Shown here one piece after another: positions 40,363 through 47,668 of a stretch of 64,000 nt of DNA. The DNA is from Elusimicrobiota bacterium (GTDB lineage: Bacteria > Elusimicrobiota > Elusimicrobia > Elusimicrobiales > UBA9959). The DNA lies in the NCBI GenBank assembly GCA_003482905.1, contig DMXM01000018.1:100899-164898 (forward strand), in the 5' to 3' direction. The notes under the pieces were generated by a model. It ran no database searches and was not told the origin of the DNA. It saw nothing but the letters and a program-made list of their open reading frames with translations. Made by a program: the position numbers and the translations under genes. Within the stretch, counting starts at the first letter, position 1, and each line of letters begins with the position of its first letter.

Positions 40363-41193
40363 TTATACCGCCTTTGACTTAAGCAGGCCTTCCAGCAGGG
40401 CCCGCATTTTTTCGGAGACGCTCTCGCCCAGCGCCAGGACTTCCTCGTGCGTAAGCGTGGTCTTAGAAATGCCGCTGGTAAAATTGGAGATCCAGCAGAG
40501 CCCGGCCACGCGCATTTTCAGCTGGCGCGCGGCAATGGTTTCTGGGGCAACCGACATACCGGCTATGTCCCCGCCGAGCAGCCGGTACATTTTAACCTCG
40601 GCCGGCGTCTCGTAAGAGGGGCCGGTGACGGCGGTATAGACGCCCTCGCGGGCGCGGATCTTCAGCTTGCGGGCCAGCTTCATGGCCTCGCGGCGCAAAG
40701 CCTTATCGTAAGGCTCGTTCATGTCCGGGAACATGGCGCCGAAGGCCTCATGGTAATTTCCCATCAGCGGGTTGGAACCCATCAGGTTGATGTGGTCGCG
40801 CAGTATGATCATGTCGCCGGGCTTGAGCGCCGGCTTAAGCGACCCCACGGCGGCGGTAAGCAGCAGGTCCTTTACGCCCAGCGCGGCCAGCACCCTTATG
40901 GGGAAAGCTATAAAGCTGAGCGGCCTGCCCTCGTAATAATGGAAGCGCCCGCGCATCATTACCACGTCGCGGCCGCCCATGCGCCCGAAAACCATCTCCC
41001 CGGCGTGGCCCTTCACCGTGGTGGCGGGGAAACCGGGGATATCTTTATAAGAGACGGAAACCTTGTCTTCGAGACGGGGGAGGGAGTTGCCCAGCCCTGA
41101 GCCCGAGATAATGGCGGTCTGCGGCTTGAAACCGGCGGCGATCTTCCTGAGCCAGCCGGCGGTTTTTTCTACGCTCGCAAGTATTTCTTCCAT
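40363..41193 (-). CDS. purine-nucleoside phosphorylase (trimeric type)
   Basis: Start ATG 41193 has AAGGAGA four bases upstream; a longer in-frame start at 41214 is rejected. 276 residues: phosphate loop IISGSGLGNSL, GRFHYYEG, LTAAVGSLKPALKPGD and YTAVTGPSYETPAEVKM, the last two the purine and ribose sites of low-molecular-mass PNP. It releases hypoxanthine or guanine from nucleosides. With deoA and upp downstream it forms a salvage cassette attached to the ribosomal-protein operon. Confidence 0.93.
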   Translation of the reverse strand: MEEILASVEKTAGWLRKIAAGFKPQTAIISGSGLGNSLPRLEDKVSVSYKDIPGFPATTVKGHAGEMVFGRMGGRDVVMMRGRFHYYEGRPLSFIAFPIRVLAALGVKDLLLTAAVGSLKPALKPGDMIILRDHINLMGSNPLMGNYHEAFGAMFPDMNEPYDKALRREAMKLARKLKIRAREGVYTAVTGPSYETPAEVKMYRLLGGDIAGMSVAPETIAARQLKMRVAGLCWISNFTSGISKTTLTHEEVLALGESVSEKMRALLEGLLKSKAV

Positions 41194-41210
41194 GTTGTCT
41201 CCTTGGGTCG

Positions 41211-41567
41211 TCAAAAACCGAAACCGTCCGCGCTGAAGGCGTCCTCTATATGCTCGGGCTCCGCGCCCGGGACTATGCCTATCACGTCGAACCTGAAACT
41301 TTCCGCCTGTACGCGGCGGGCCTTTATATAGGCCATGGCCGTTCTGATTATTTTCGCCCGCTTGGCAGGCGTCACGCTTTCGGCCGGGGTGCCGTAGGCC
41401 GGGTTGGACCGGGCCCGCACTTCCACAAAAATCACCGTGCCGTCCTTCCTCGCCACAATATCCAGTTCGCCCATGGGGGTAGCCCAGTTCCTGTCCAGTA
41501 TCTCGAAACCGCCCGCCTTTAAAAGATTGGCGGCCTGCTGCTCGTACCTGGCGCCCTTGTCGTTCAC
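41211..41567 (-). CDS. yraN: YraN/UPF0102 family nuclease-like protein
   Basis: 118 residues with the endonuclease-like core GELDIVARKDGTVIFVEVRAR, i.e. the D-(x)n-ExK-type arrangement with Arg in place of Lys, and an N-terminal GARYEQQAANLLKAGGFEIL typical of UPF0102. Such proteins are thought to handle DNA or RNA, but the substrate is unknown. It overlaps rnhB by 4 bases, an association common across bacteria. Confidence 0.9.
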   Translation of the reverse strand: MNDKGARYEQQAANLLKAGGFEILDRNWATPMGELDIVARKDGTVIFVEVRARSNPAYGTPAESVTPAKRAKIIRTAMAYIKARRVQAESFRFDVIGIVPGAEPEHIEDAFSADGFGF

Positions 41568-42214
41568 CGCGCGCTCCCGGCGGCCAGCCTTACCGGCGCA
41601 AAGCTCAGCCTGTGCTCGGCTGAGGGCCCCAGGCGCAGCAGCGCCTCCAGATGCGCGGCGGTGCCGTAGCCCTTATGCCCGGCCAGGCCGTAGCCCGGGT
41701 GGCGCCGGTCCAGAACCAGCATCCAGCGGTCGCGTATCACTTTGGCATAAATGCTGGCGGCGGCTATAGAAATGGATCTTGCGTCGCCGTCCACTAAGGG
41801 CTCCTGCGCCACGCCTTCCAGGCGCTTTATCCTGTGCGGTCCGTCCACCAGCAGCAGCGCGGAGGCCGGGGCGGTCCCCGTATAAGAAAGAAGCCGCCTG
41901 ACGGCGGCTCCCATGGCGTTAAAAGTGGCCTCAAGGATGTTGACGCGGTCTATCTCGGCGGGACCGGCGAAACCGAAGCCGAAGCGGACGCCGCTGTCCA
42001 GCATAAGCCGCAAAGCCTGAGAACGCTTAAGAGGGGAAAGTTTTTTGCTGTCGTTCACTACGGCAGCCAGAAGGGGGTGGGCCGAAACCGGGACCCAGGC
42101 CGCGCAGGCCGTGACCGGCCCCGCCAAAGGCCCGCGCCCGGCTTCGTCTACGCCTACGAGGATGGCCGGTTTTCTGGTTTCAAGGACAGCTGTGTCGAAT
42201 CTGCAGAGGGGCAC
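41564..42214 (-). CDS. rnhB: ribonuclease HII
   Basis: 216 residues. Active-site motifs VGVDEAGRGPLAGPV (catalytic Asp-Glu), the second Asp in LLVDGPHRI, and SISIAAASIYAKVIRDR followed by HPGYGLAGHKGYGT. It removes RNA embedded in DNA, particularly single ribonucleotides. Start is GTG 42214; no clear ribosome-binding site. It sits between rplS and yraN, the usual bacterial neighbourhood. Confidence 0.95.
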   Translation of the reverse strand: MPLCRFDTAVLETRKPAILVGVDEAGRGPLAGPVTACAAWVPVSAHPLLAAVVNDSKKLSPLKRSQALRLMLDSGVRFGFGFAGPAEIDRVNILEATFNAMGAAVRRLLSYTGTAPASALLLVDGPHRIKRLEGVAQEPLVDGDARSISIAAASIYAKVIRDRWMLVLDRRHPGYGLAGHKGYGTAAHLEALLRLGPSAEHRLSFAPVRLAAGSAR

Positions 42215-42238
42215 GGTTGATTTTACCCGCCTTTACAG

Positions 42239-42263
42239 CCCCGTCCGCCAGTTGCGGACGGGG
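42239..42263 (-). terminator. hairpin between rplS and rnhB
   Basis: CCCCGTCCGC-N5-GCGGACGGGG, a perfect 10-bp stem. There is no T run, so it may attenuate, protect the upstream mRNA end, or mark a processing site rather than end transcription. Confidence 0.5.
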
Positions 42264-42274
42264 AAGCGGCCGGT

Positions 42275-42670
42275 TTATTTGCCGGCGGCGGGCTCGGTCT
42301 TGGCCGGTTCCGTCTGGGGGACGGAGGCGGCTAATTCCTTGTCCACTTCGTTGAGCCTGGCGGCTTTGCCGGAGAGACCGCGGAGATAATAGATCTTGGA
42401 GCGGCGGACCTTGCCGGTCTTGACCACCTCGATCTTCTCGATGCGGGGGGAATGGAGGGGGAACACCCTCTCGACGCCCACGCCGTAGGAGATCTTGCGC
42501 ACGGTAAAGCTCTCGGAAATACCGCTGCCGCGGCGGGAGATAACCACGCCGTCGAAGATCTGGATGCGCTCGCTGTCGCCTTCTACCACTTTGGTGTGGA
42601 CTTTAACGGTGTCGCCTGACTGGAAATTGAATTTATCCTTCTTGATTCCCAGGTAGTTAGCTATGTTCAT
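42275..42670 (-). CDS. rplS: 50S ribosomal protein L19
   Basis: 131 residues from ATG 42670; ATG 42673 is directly adjacent and equally in reach of GAGGAGG, but the chosen one has the better 7-base spacing. The core SGDTVKVHTKVVEGDSERIQ, FTVRKISYGVGVERVF, HSPRIEKIEVVKTGKVRR and KIYYLRGLSGKAAR are L19 signatures. L19 lies at the 30S-50S interface. A hydrophilic tail (QTEPAKTEPAAGK) extends beyond the typical family end. Confidence 0.97.
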   Translation of the reverse strand: MNIANYLGIKKDKFNFQSGDTVKVHTKVVEGDSERIQIFDGVVISRRGSGISESFTVRKISYGVGVERVFPLHSPRIEKIEVVKTGKVRRSKIYYLRGLSGKAARLNEVDKELAASVPQTEPAKTEPAAGK

Positions 42671-42739
42671 CATACTGCCTCCTCGTGGACTATGCCCGCA
42701 ATGTCGTTGCCGACACTTTCTTGTAAGTTGAAACAAAAT

Positions 42740-43444
42740 CTATTTGGCGGCTTTCCTCGCCGCTTTCTTTACCGGCCGGACGCCCGACAGGTCCGGCCGG
42801 GCGGCCCCGGTAAGTTCCGCGGCCATCGCAGCGCGCCACTCGGCTATCAGCTTGTGGTTGCCGCTCAGCAGGGCCGGCGGCACTTTTTTCCCGCGCCAGA
42901 CCGCGGGCCTGGTGTAATGCGGGGCTTCCAGCAGGCCGCCGGTGAAAGTCTCGTTCACGGTGGCGTCGCTTTTCCGGAGCACGCCGGGGATAAGCCTGGT
43001 CACCGCGTCTATCACGGCCACCGCGGCGGGCTCGCCGCCGGTCAGCACGTAGTCGCCTATGGACAGCTCCAGGTCGGCCAGCGGAACTATCCGCTCGTCT
43101 ATCCCCTCGTAATGGCCGCAGATAAAGATCAGGTGCTTCTTTTTGGCCAGTTCGAGGGCGGCCGCCTGGTCGAACTTCCTGCCTTTGGGCGTCAGGAGGA
43201 TCACGAACGACCCTTTCTTCCTGACTTTTTTGACGGCCCGGTAAACCGGCTCGGCCATCATCAGCATCCCGGTGCCGCCGCCGTAGGGCTTGTCGTCCAC
43301 GGTGCGGTGCCGGTCCTCGGTGAAATCCCGCGGGTTAACGAAGCCCAGCTCCAGATAGCCCTCGGCGCGCGCGCGGCCCACGATGCTTTCCGAAAGCGGC
43401 GCGTCTATCATGCCGGGGAAAAGCGTGACCGCGTCTACGCGCAT
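42740..43444 (-). CDS. trmD: tRNA (guanine-37-N1)-methyltransferase
   Basis: 234 residues with the trefoil-knot SPOUT signatures: MRVDAVTLFPGM at the start, RHRTVDDKPYGGGTGMLMM, FICGHYEGIDERI and SIGDYVLTGGEPAA. It methylates G37 of tRNAs to keep the reading frame. The C-terminus has a lysine-rich tail (VKKAARKAAK). The gene starts 8 bases after khpA; rimM, which normally lies between them, is absent. Confidence 0.97.
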   Translation of the reverse strand: MRVDAVTLFPGMIDAPLSESIVGRARAEGYLELGFVNPRDFTEDRHRTVDDKPYGGGTGMLMMAEPVYRAVKKVRKKGSFVILLTPKGRKFDQAAALELAKKKHLIFICGHYEGIDERIVPLADLELSIGDYVLTGGEPAAVAVIDAVTRLIPGVLRKSDATVNETFTGGLLEAPHYTRPAVWRGKKVPPALLSGNHKLIAEWRAAMAAELTGAARPDLSGVRPVKKAARKAAK

Positions 43445-43452
43445 AGTCGCAA

Positions 43453-43680
43453 TTAGTCTATATCCAGGTAGACTTTCTTGTTCTGCCTGGCCGCGGCGGT
43501 CTGCAGCACGGTGCGGATGGATTTAACCACGCGCCCTTCCTTGCCTATGACCTTGCCGCGGTCGGAGGACGCCACTTCCAGCTTGAAGCGGACGATATCG
43601 CCGTCTTCGGCGACCCCGACTTTAACGGCCTGGGGGTTTTCCACCAGCGAGCCGATGATGTACATGAGTACGTCTTTCAT
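43453..43680 (-). CDS. khpA: KH-domain RNA-binding protein KhpA
   Basis: 75 residues with the KH signature SSDRGKVIGKEGRVVKSIRT, including the GxxG loop (GKEG). KhpA binds RNA and is usually paired with KhpB/Jag in cell-division control. It follows rpsP by 21 bases and has no strong ribosome-binding site, suggesting coupling to rpsP. Confidence 0.93.
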   Translation of the reverse strand: MKDVLMYIIGSLVENPQAVKVGVAEDGDIVRFKLEVASSDRGKVIGKEGRVVKSIRTVLQTAAARQNKKVYLDID

Positions 43681-43701
43681 AATATTTGGCGCCCCTGGCG
43701 C

Positions 43702-43974
43702 TTACTTAGGCGCGACGGCGGCCTTCTCGGCCTTGCGCACCTTTTTTATGAGAGAGCTGACGGTCTCGGAAGCCTTGGCGCCGTTCTTAACCCAGCGGTC
43801 GAGCTTGTCCGTCTTTATGGAAACCTTTTCTTTGTCTTTCTCGGCCTTGGGATTGTAGTGGCCGATAACTTCCAGCGGCTCGCCGTGGGGGCCGCTCGAT
43901 TTCTCGATAGCGACTATCCGGTAGTGCGGCTGGGTGCGTTTGCCGATTCTCTGAAGCCTAAGAACAACTGCCAT
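43702..43974 (-). CDS. rpsP: 30S ribosomal protein S16
   Basis: ATG 43974 has AAGGAGG upstream and gives the family's usual N-terminus AVVLRLQRIGKRTQPHYRIV; the longer start is rejected. 90 residues; GPHGEPLEVIGHYNP is the second S16 signature. S16 helps 30S assembly. It heads the khpA-trmD-rplS-rnhB-yraN-salvage run. Confidence 0.97.
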   Translation of the reverse strand: MAVVLRLQRIGKRTQPHYRIVAIEKSSGPHGEPLEVIGHYNPKAEKDKEKVSIKTDKLDRWVKNGAKASETVSSLIKKVRKAEKAAVAPK

Positions 43975-44043
43975 AGTATCCTCCTTGGGGTGCCGAAAAA
44001 AATCCGGCACGCGCCCGCTTCTGGCGGGGCGGCGTGAACGTTT

Positions 44044-44054
44044 ATTATATTATA
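44044..44054 (-). promoter_or_regulatory. tandem -10 elements before rpsP
   Basis: Two overlapping minus-strand TATAAT hexamers (44049-44054 and 44044-44049). The 70-base leader to rpsP contains a GC hairpin (CCCCGC/GCGGG) and GTGCCG/CGGCAC, which could serve as leader control. Confidence 0.55.
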
Positions 44055-44061
44055 TTCGGGG

Positions 44062-44427
44062 CTAGCCTATCAACTTCTGTATATGCCCCAGCAGGCGCGG
44101 CCACTCGTAGGGCTTGTTGATATAAAAATCGGCGCCGGCGGAAAAGGCGTTCTCCATGTCGCCCATCAGGCGCTTGCCGGTAAGCATTATAACGCGGATA
44201 TCTTTGGTGGCGGCGCCGGCTTTTATCAGTTCGCAAAGCGTGGTGCCGTCTATCCTGGGCAGGCCGATGTCGAGGATGACCAGGTCCGGCTTTTCTTTTT
44301 TTACGGCGGCGAGGCCCTCTTCCCCGTCGTAAGCGGTTACCACCTTATACCCCAGGCCGGTCAGGCGGATGGAAAGGACGTTGGCTATAAGGGCCTCGTC
44401 CTCCACCACAAGTATTTTCTTGGCCAT
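44062..44427 (-). CDS. stand-alone response regulator receiver (CheY-like)
   Basis: 121 residues: acidic pocket ILVVEDEALI, phosphoacceptor Asp in LVILDIGLP, Thr in IMLTGK, Lys in YINKPY. There is no output domain, so it works through protein contacts, as CheY or as a relay. It lies between rpe and rpsP in the same direction, with a 1-base gap to rpe. A cognate kinase is not adjacent; the hybrid kinase at 3884 is far away and has its own receiver. Confidence 0.92.
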   Translation of the reverse strand: MAKKILVVEDEALIANVLSIRLTGLGYKVVTAYDGEEGLAAVKKEKPDLVILDIGLPRIDGTTLCELIKAGAATKDIRVIMLTGKRLMGDMENAFSAGADFYINKPYEWPRLLGHIQKLIG

Positions 44428-44428
44428 G

Positions 44429-45106
44429 TCAGACCCCGCCCCTGAGGCCGCGCAGGAAAGCGGCGGGGCTGCGCGCCTTAAAAAGCGCGCTCCCGATCAC
44501 CAGGGAATCCGCGCCGGCGCGGGCGGCCAGCCGGGCGGTGGCGGCGTTTATGCCGCCGTCCACCTGCAGCCAGACGGGCCGGCCGGCCCCGGTTATGAGC
44601 GCCCGGGCGGCTTCCACCTTGGGCAGCATTTCGGGCATGAACGCCTGCCCCCCGAAACCAGGCTCCACCGTCATTATAAGGACAAGGTCGAGGCTGCCGA
44701 GGAAAGGAATTATATTTTTAAGCGGGGTTTTCGGGCGCAGCGCCAGCCCGGCCTTCAGCCCCATTTTTTTTATCTTTTTCACGCACGCCCCGGCGCCCCG
44801 CGCCTCGGCGTGGACGGTGATAAGGCCGGCGCCCGCCGCCGCGAAAGCGTCCAGGAAGCGGCCCGGCTCCTCCACCATCAGGTGGGCGTCCACCGGCAGG
44901 CCGGAGGCCTCCGCCACCGCCGCCGCGATGCCGGGCCCGAAACTAAGGTTGGGAACGAAGTGGCCGTCCATCACGTCAACCTGCAGCCAATCCGCCAGCT
45001 TGCGCAACGGGGCCAGGCTTCCTTTCAGGCAGGAGAAATCTGCGGCCAGGACCGACGGCACCAGGGCCGCGCGGCCGGACGGGAGGGGAAAAGCGGCTTT
45101 CCTCAT
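44429..45106 (-). CDS. rpe: ribulose-phosphate 3-epimerase
   Basis: 225 residues of TIM-barrel Rpe: PSVLAADFSCL, QVDVMDGHFVPNLSFGP, DAHLMVEEP, IMTVEPGFGGQAF and QVDGGINAATA carry the metal- and phosphate-binding residues (His and two Asp). It interconverts ribulose 5-phosphate and xylulose 5-phosphate in the pentose phosphate pathway. Start overlaps the PASTA gene by 4 bases. Confidence 0.96.
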   Translation of the reverse strand: MRKAAFPLPSGRAALVPSVLAADFSCLKGSLAPLRKLADWLQVDVMDGHFVPNLSFGPGIAAAVAEASGLPVDAHLMVEEPGRFLDAFAAAGAGLITVHAEARGAGACVKKIKKMGLKAGLALRPKTPLKNIIPFLGSLDLVLIMTVEPGFGGQAFMPEMLPKVEAARALITGAGRPVWLQVDGGINAATARLAARAGADSLVIGSALFKARSPAAFLRGLRGGV

Positions 45107-46131
45107 TTCACCGGCCTTTCCTCTACAAGGATGCCGTTGACGAAAATGCGGATCTTCTCGGCGCCGCCGTAAGGGACGGAAAGATCTATTTTAGAGCCGG
45201 GGTCGCGCAGGCCGTTGAAGATCTCCCTGTCCCCGCTCTTGCCCAGGGCCACCACCCGTATGTGCCGCTGGGCGCCGCTCTGCGACACCTCGTAGTGCAC
45301 CCGGAATTCTTTTTCCGAGCCGGCCGCGGAACCTTTACGCGAGCTCACCGTCAGGGTTATCCTGGACTCGGCGGAAACCACCGTATCCGGGACGGGGCTC
45401 TGGTCTATTATGGTGCCTCCGGGGAACAGGGAGGCGGCGTCCTCGCTGATGGAAAGGCTCATGCCGTTCTGGGCGGCCCATTGCTGCGCGTCCTCGTTCT
45501 TCTTCTGGCGGAAGTCGGGCATCATCACGATGCCGGCCGGGGGAAGCCCGGCGGAGACGGCCACCTGCACCATGGTGTTCTTGGAAACGCTCAGTTCCGG
45601 CTTCGGGTCCTGCGACAGCACGGTGCCCTTTTCGGCCTTGAGGGAATAGGATTCGCTGACCTCGCCCAGCACCAGCTGGCGCTGGCGCAGCAGCAGCTCG
45701 GCGTTCCTTAACGGCAAGCCTATAAGGTTGGGGGTAAAGACGGACTCGCCGCCCTGGCTGAAGACCACGCGCACTATCTTGCCCTCGCGCACCGTGGAGC
45801 CGGCGTCGGGCACCTGCCTGAGCACGGTGCCTATCGGCACCGCCTCGTTGAAGTCATAACCCTCTATCTTCATGGCCAGGTTATTTTCGGAGAGGGCCTG
45901 GAGGGCGGTCACCGAGGATTTGCCGGAGATGTCCGGCACCAGCACTTCTTTGCGGTTATGGATGACCGTTTCCATGGTCCAGGAGAACAGGAAATAGGTG
46001 AGGAAGAACAAGGCGAACCCCACCCCGCCCACGCGCAGCACGAAGCCGGGGCTGATGATCCTCTCGTCGGAGGAAGAAAAATGACGTTCATAAAACTCTT
46101 TTATTCCCACAAGCCGCTCCTTTATACTCAT
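45103..46131 (-). CDS. membrane-anchored PASTA-domain protein
   Basis: 342 residues: a cytoplasmic N-terminus of about 30 residues, one membrane helix (VGFALFFLTYFLFSW), then about three PASTA domains (VPDISGKSSVTALQALSEN; TPNLIGLPLRNAELLLRQ; MPDFRQKKNEDAQQWAA), which bind peptidoglycan fragments or lipid II, and a C-terminal beta domain. There is no kinase domain, so it is not a Stk/PknB kinase itself. The position between fmt and rpe in a conserved translation block is typical of Elusimicrobia-like and spirochaete-like clusters by my memory only. Overlaps fmt by 4 bases. Confidence 0.88.
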   Translation of the reverse strand: MSIKERLVGIKEFYERHFSSSDERIISPGFVLRVGGVGFALFFLTYFLFSWTMETVIHNRKEVLVPDISGKSSVTALQALSENNLAMKIEGYDFNEAVPIGTVLRQVPDAGSTVREGKIVRVVFSQGGESVFTPNLIGLPLRNAELLLRQRQLVLGEVSESYSLKAEKGTVLSQDPKPELSVSKNTMVQVAVSAGLPPAGIVMMPDFRQKKNEDAQQWAAQNGMSLSISEDAASLFPGGTIIDQSPVPDTVVSAESRITLTVSSRKGSAAGSEKEFRVHYEVSQSGAQRHIRVVALGKSGDREIFNGLRDPGSKIDLSVPYGGAEKIRIFVNGILVEERPVK

Positions 46132-47090
46132 TGCAGGATGTCCCCCGGCTTAAGCCGCAGCCCGTTCAGAAAAGCCGCGCCCGCCATTGCCTGTTTTCCC
46201 TCGGGCTTCACGGTTTTAACCAGCAGCCCCCCGACGCCACATTTTACAACAAACCCGCCGCCCGGCTCAACGGAGAGCACGGCGCCGGCGGCCGAGCCGC
46301 CCACCGGCCCCGGCGGCAGGGCGGCCGCCAGCACCTGCACCGCCACCTTGCGGTCCGGGAGAACCAGGTTAAAGCGCGCCCTGGGCCCGCAGGCTAGCCC
46401 TCTCACCCGGTTGAAGAGCGCCGCCGCGGGGAGGGAGAAATCCAGCACGGAGTCGGCGGGTGTCAGCTTGGGCGCCATTGAGGACTCGCCGGCCTGCGGC
46501 TCCCTGGTAATTTCCCCGGCGGCTATTTTGCGCACGCCCTCCTCCAGCAGGTCCGCGCCGGCGGCCGAAAGGCGGGAGAAAAGCGAAGCCGCGTCGTCGG
46601 TTTCCAGCACGGGCTCCTCGCGCTTCATGAAAACAGGACCAGTGTCCATCCCCTTGTCGAGCCAGAAAAGCGTTACCCCGGTAGTCTTTTCTCCGTTGAG
46701 GAGCGCCCACTGCACGGGGGCGGCGCCGCGGTACTTGGGCAGCAGCGAGAAGTGCACGTTAAGGAACCCCTCCCCGGCCAGCGCCAGCGTAGCTTCCGGT
46801 ATAAGGCGGCCGTAGGCCACTACCACGGCCAGGTCCGGCTTAAGGCCATAGATCACGGAGTGAAGTTCGGGCTTGGAGGCCGGCTTAAAAGCGTTCAGAC
46901 ACAGCTCCGCGGCCAGCGCGTTGACCGGGGAGCAGCAGATCTTGAGCCCCCGGCCCACCGGCCGGTCCGGCTGGGAGATCACCCCTACCACCTCGTGCCC
47001 GGCGCCGGCGAGGCGGCTGAGAAAGCCGCAGGCGATATCCGGCGTTCCGAGGAAAACTATCCTGAGTTTCTTCATTGTTGGGCCAGGCAC
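46128..47090 (-). CDS. fmt: methionyl-tRNA formyltransferase
   Basis: Start GTG 47090 is preferred because CGGAG stands five bases before it; ATG 47075 gives the family's usual N-terminus but no site. 320 residues with LRIVFLGTPDIACG, SLLPKYRGAAPVQWAL (the SLLP active-site region with catalytic Asn-His upstream in LNVHF) and GVTLFWLDKGMDTGP. It formylates initiator Met-tRNA. It follows def by 14 bases, the classical def-fmt pair. Confidence 0.95.
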   Translation of the reverse strand: MPGPTMKKLRIVFLGTPDIACGFLSRLAGAGHEVVGVISQPDRPVGRGLKICCSPVNALAAELCLNAFKPASKPELHSVIYGLKPDLAVVVAYGRLIPEATLALAGEGFLNVHFSLLPKYRGAAPVQWALLNGEKTTGVTLFWLDKGMDTGPVFMKREEPVLETDDAASLFSRLSAAGADLLEEGVRKIAAGEITREPQAGESSMAPKLTPADSVLDFSLPAAALFNRVRGLACGPRARFNLVLPDRKVAVQVLAAALPPGPVGGSAAGAVLSVEPGGGFVVKCGVGGLLVKTVKPEGKQAMAGAAFLNGLRLKPGDILQ

Positions 47091-47104
47091 GCGGGCTCCG
47101 CTGG

Positions 47105-47650
47105 CTACAGAGGCCTCATTTTGCTTTCGTCCAATTTTTTCCAGCGGGGCTTCAGCTTCATCAGGGCGGGCTTAAGCTTCAGGCGCGACATCAGCGGCAG
47201 GCGGTCTATGAATACTATCCCGTCGAGATGGTCCAGCTCGTGCTGCAGGGCCCTGGCGAAAAGGCCCTCGGCGTTTATTTCTATCGGCAGGCCTTTCTCG
47301 TTGAGGGCGCGCACCTTCACCTTGGCCGCGCGCTTCACTTTGGCGAAAAGGCCGGGGAAGGAGAGACAGCCCTCCTCCTCGTTCATGCTGCCGGACCGCT
47401 CCACTATCTCCGGGTTTATGATCACTATGCTGAGGGGCTCCTCGCCTTCCCGCTGTATCTTAATTACGGCGAGGCGCAGGTCCACCCCTATCTGGTTGGC
47501 CGCCAGCCCGGCGCCGCCCACGGCGTCCATCGTGTCGAACATGTCCGCGATCAGGACGGGGAGGTCTTTCTTTATCTCCGAGAAGTCGACCTTGCGGGTC
47601 TTCTTCTCCAATATCCTCTCCCCGTATTTGCATATCCTTCTTATGGCCAT
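47105..47650 (-). CDS. def: peptide deformylase
   Basis: 181 residues with all three deformylase motifs: GGAGLAANQIGV, EEGCLSFPG (Cys metal ligand) and ALQHELDHLDG (HExxH). It removes the formyl group from new proteins. The C-terminus has a Lys-rich extension (LKLKPALMKLKPRWKK). It is divergent in function but co-directional with fmt just downstream. Confidence 0.96.
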   Translation of the reverse strand: MAIRRICKYGERILEKKTRKVDFSEIKKDLPVLIADMFDTMDAVGGAGLAANQIGVDLRLAVIKIQREGEEPLSIVIINPEIVERSGSMNEEEGCLSFPGLFAKVKRAAKVKVRALNEKGLPIEINAEGLFARALQHELDHLDGIVFIDRLPLMSRLKLKPALMKLKPRWKKLDESKMRPL

Positions 47651-47668
47651 ATTTCCCCCGGATAAATT

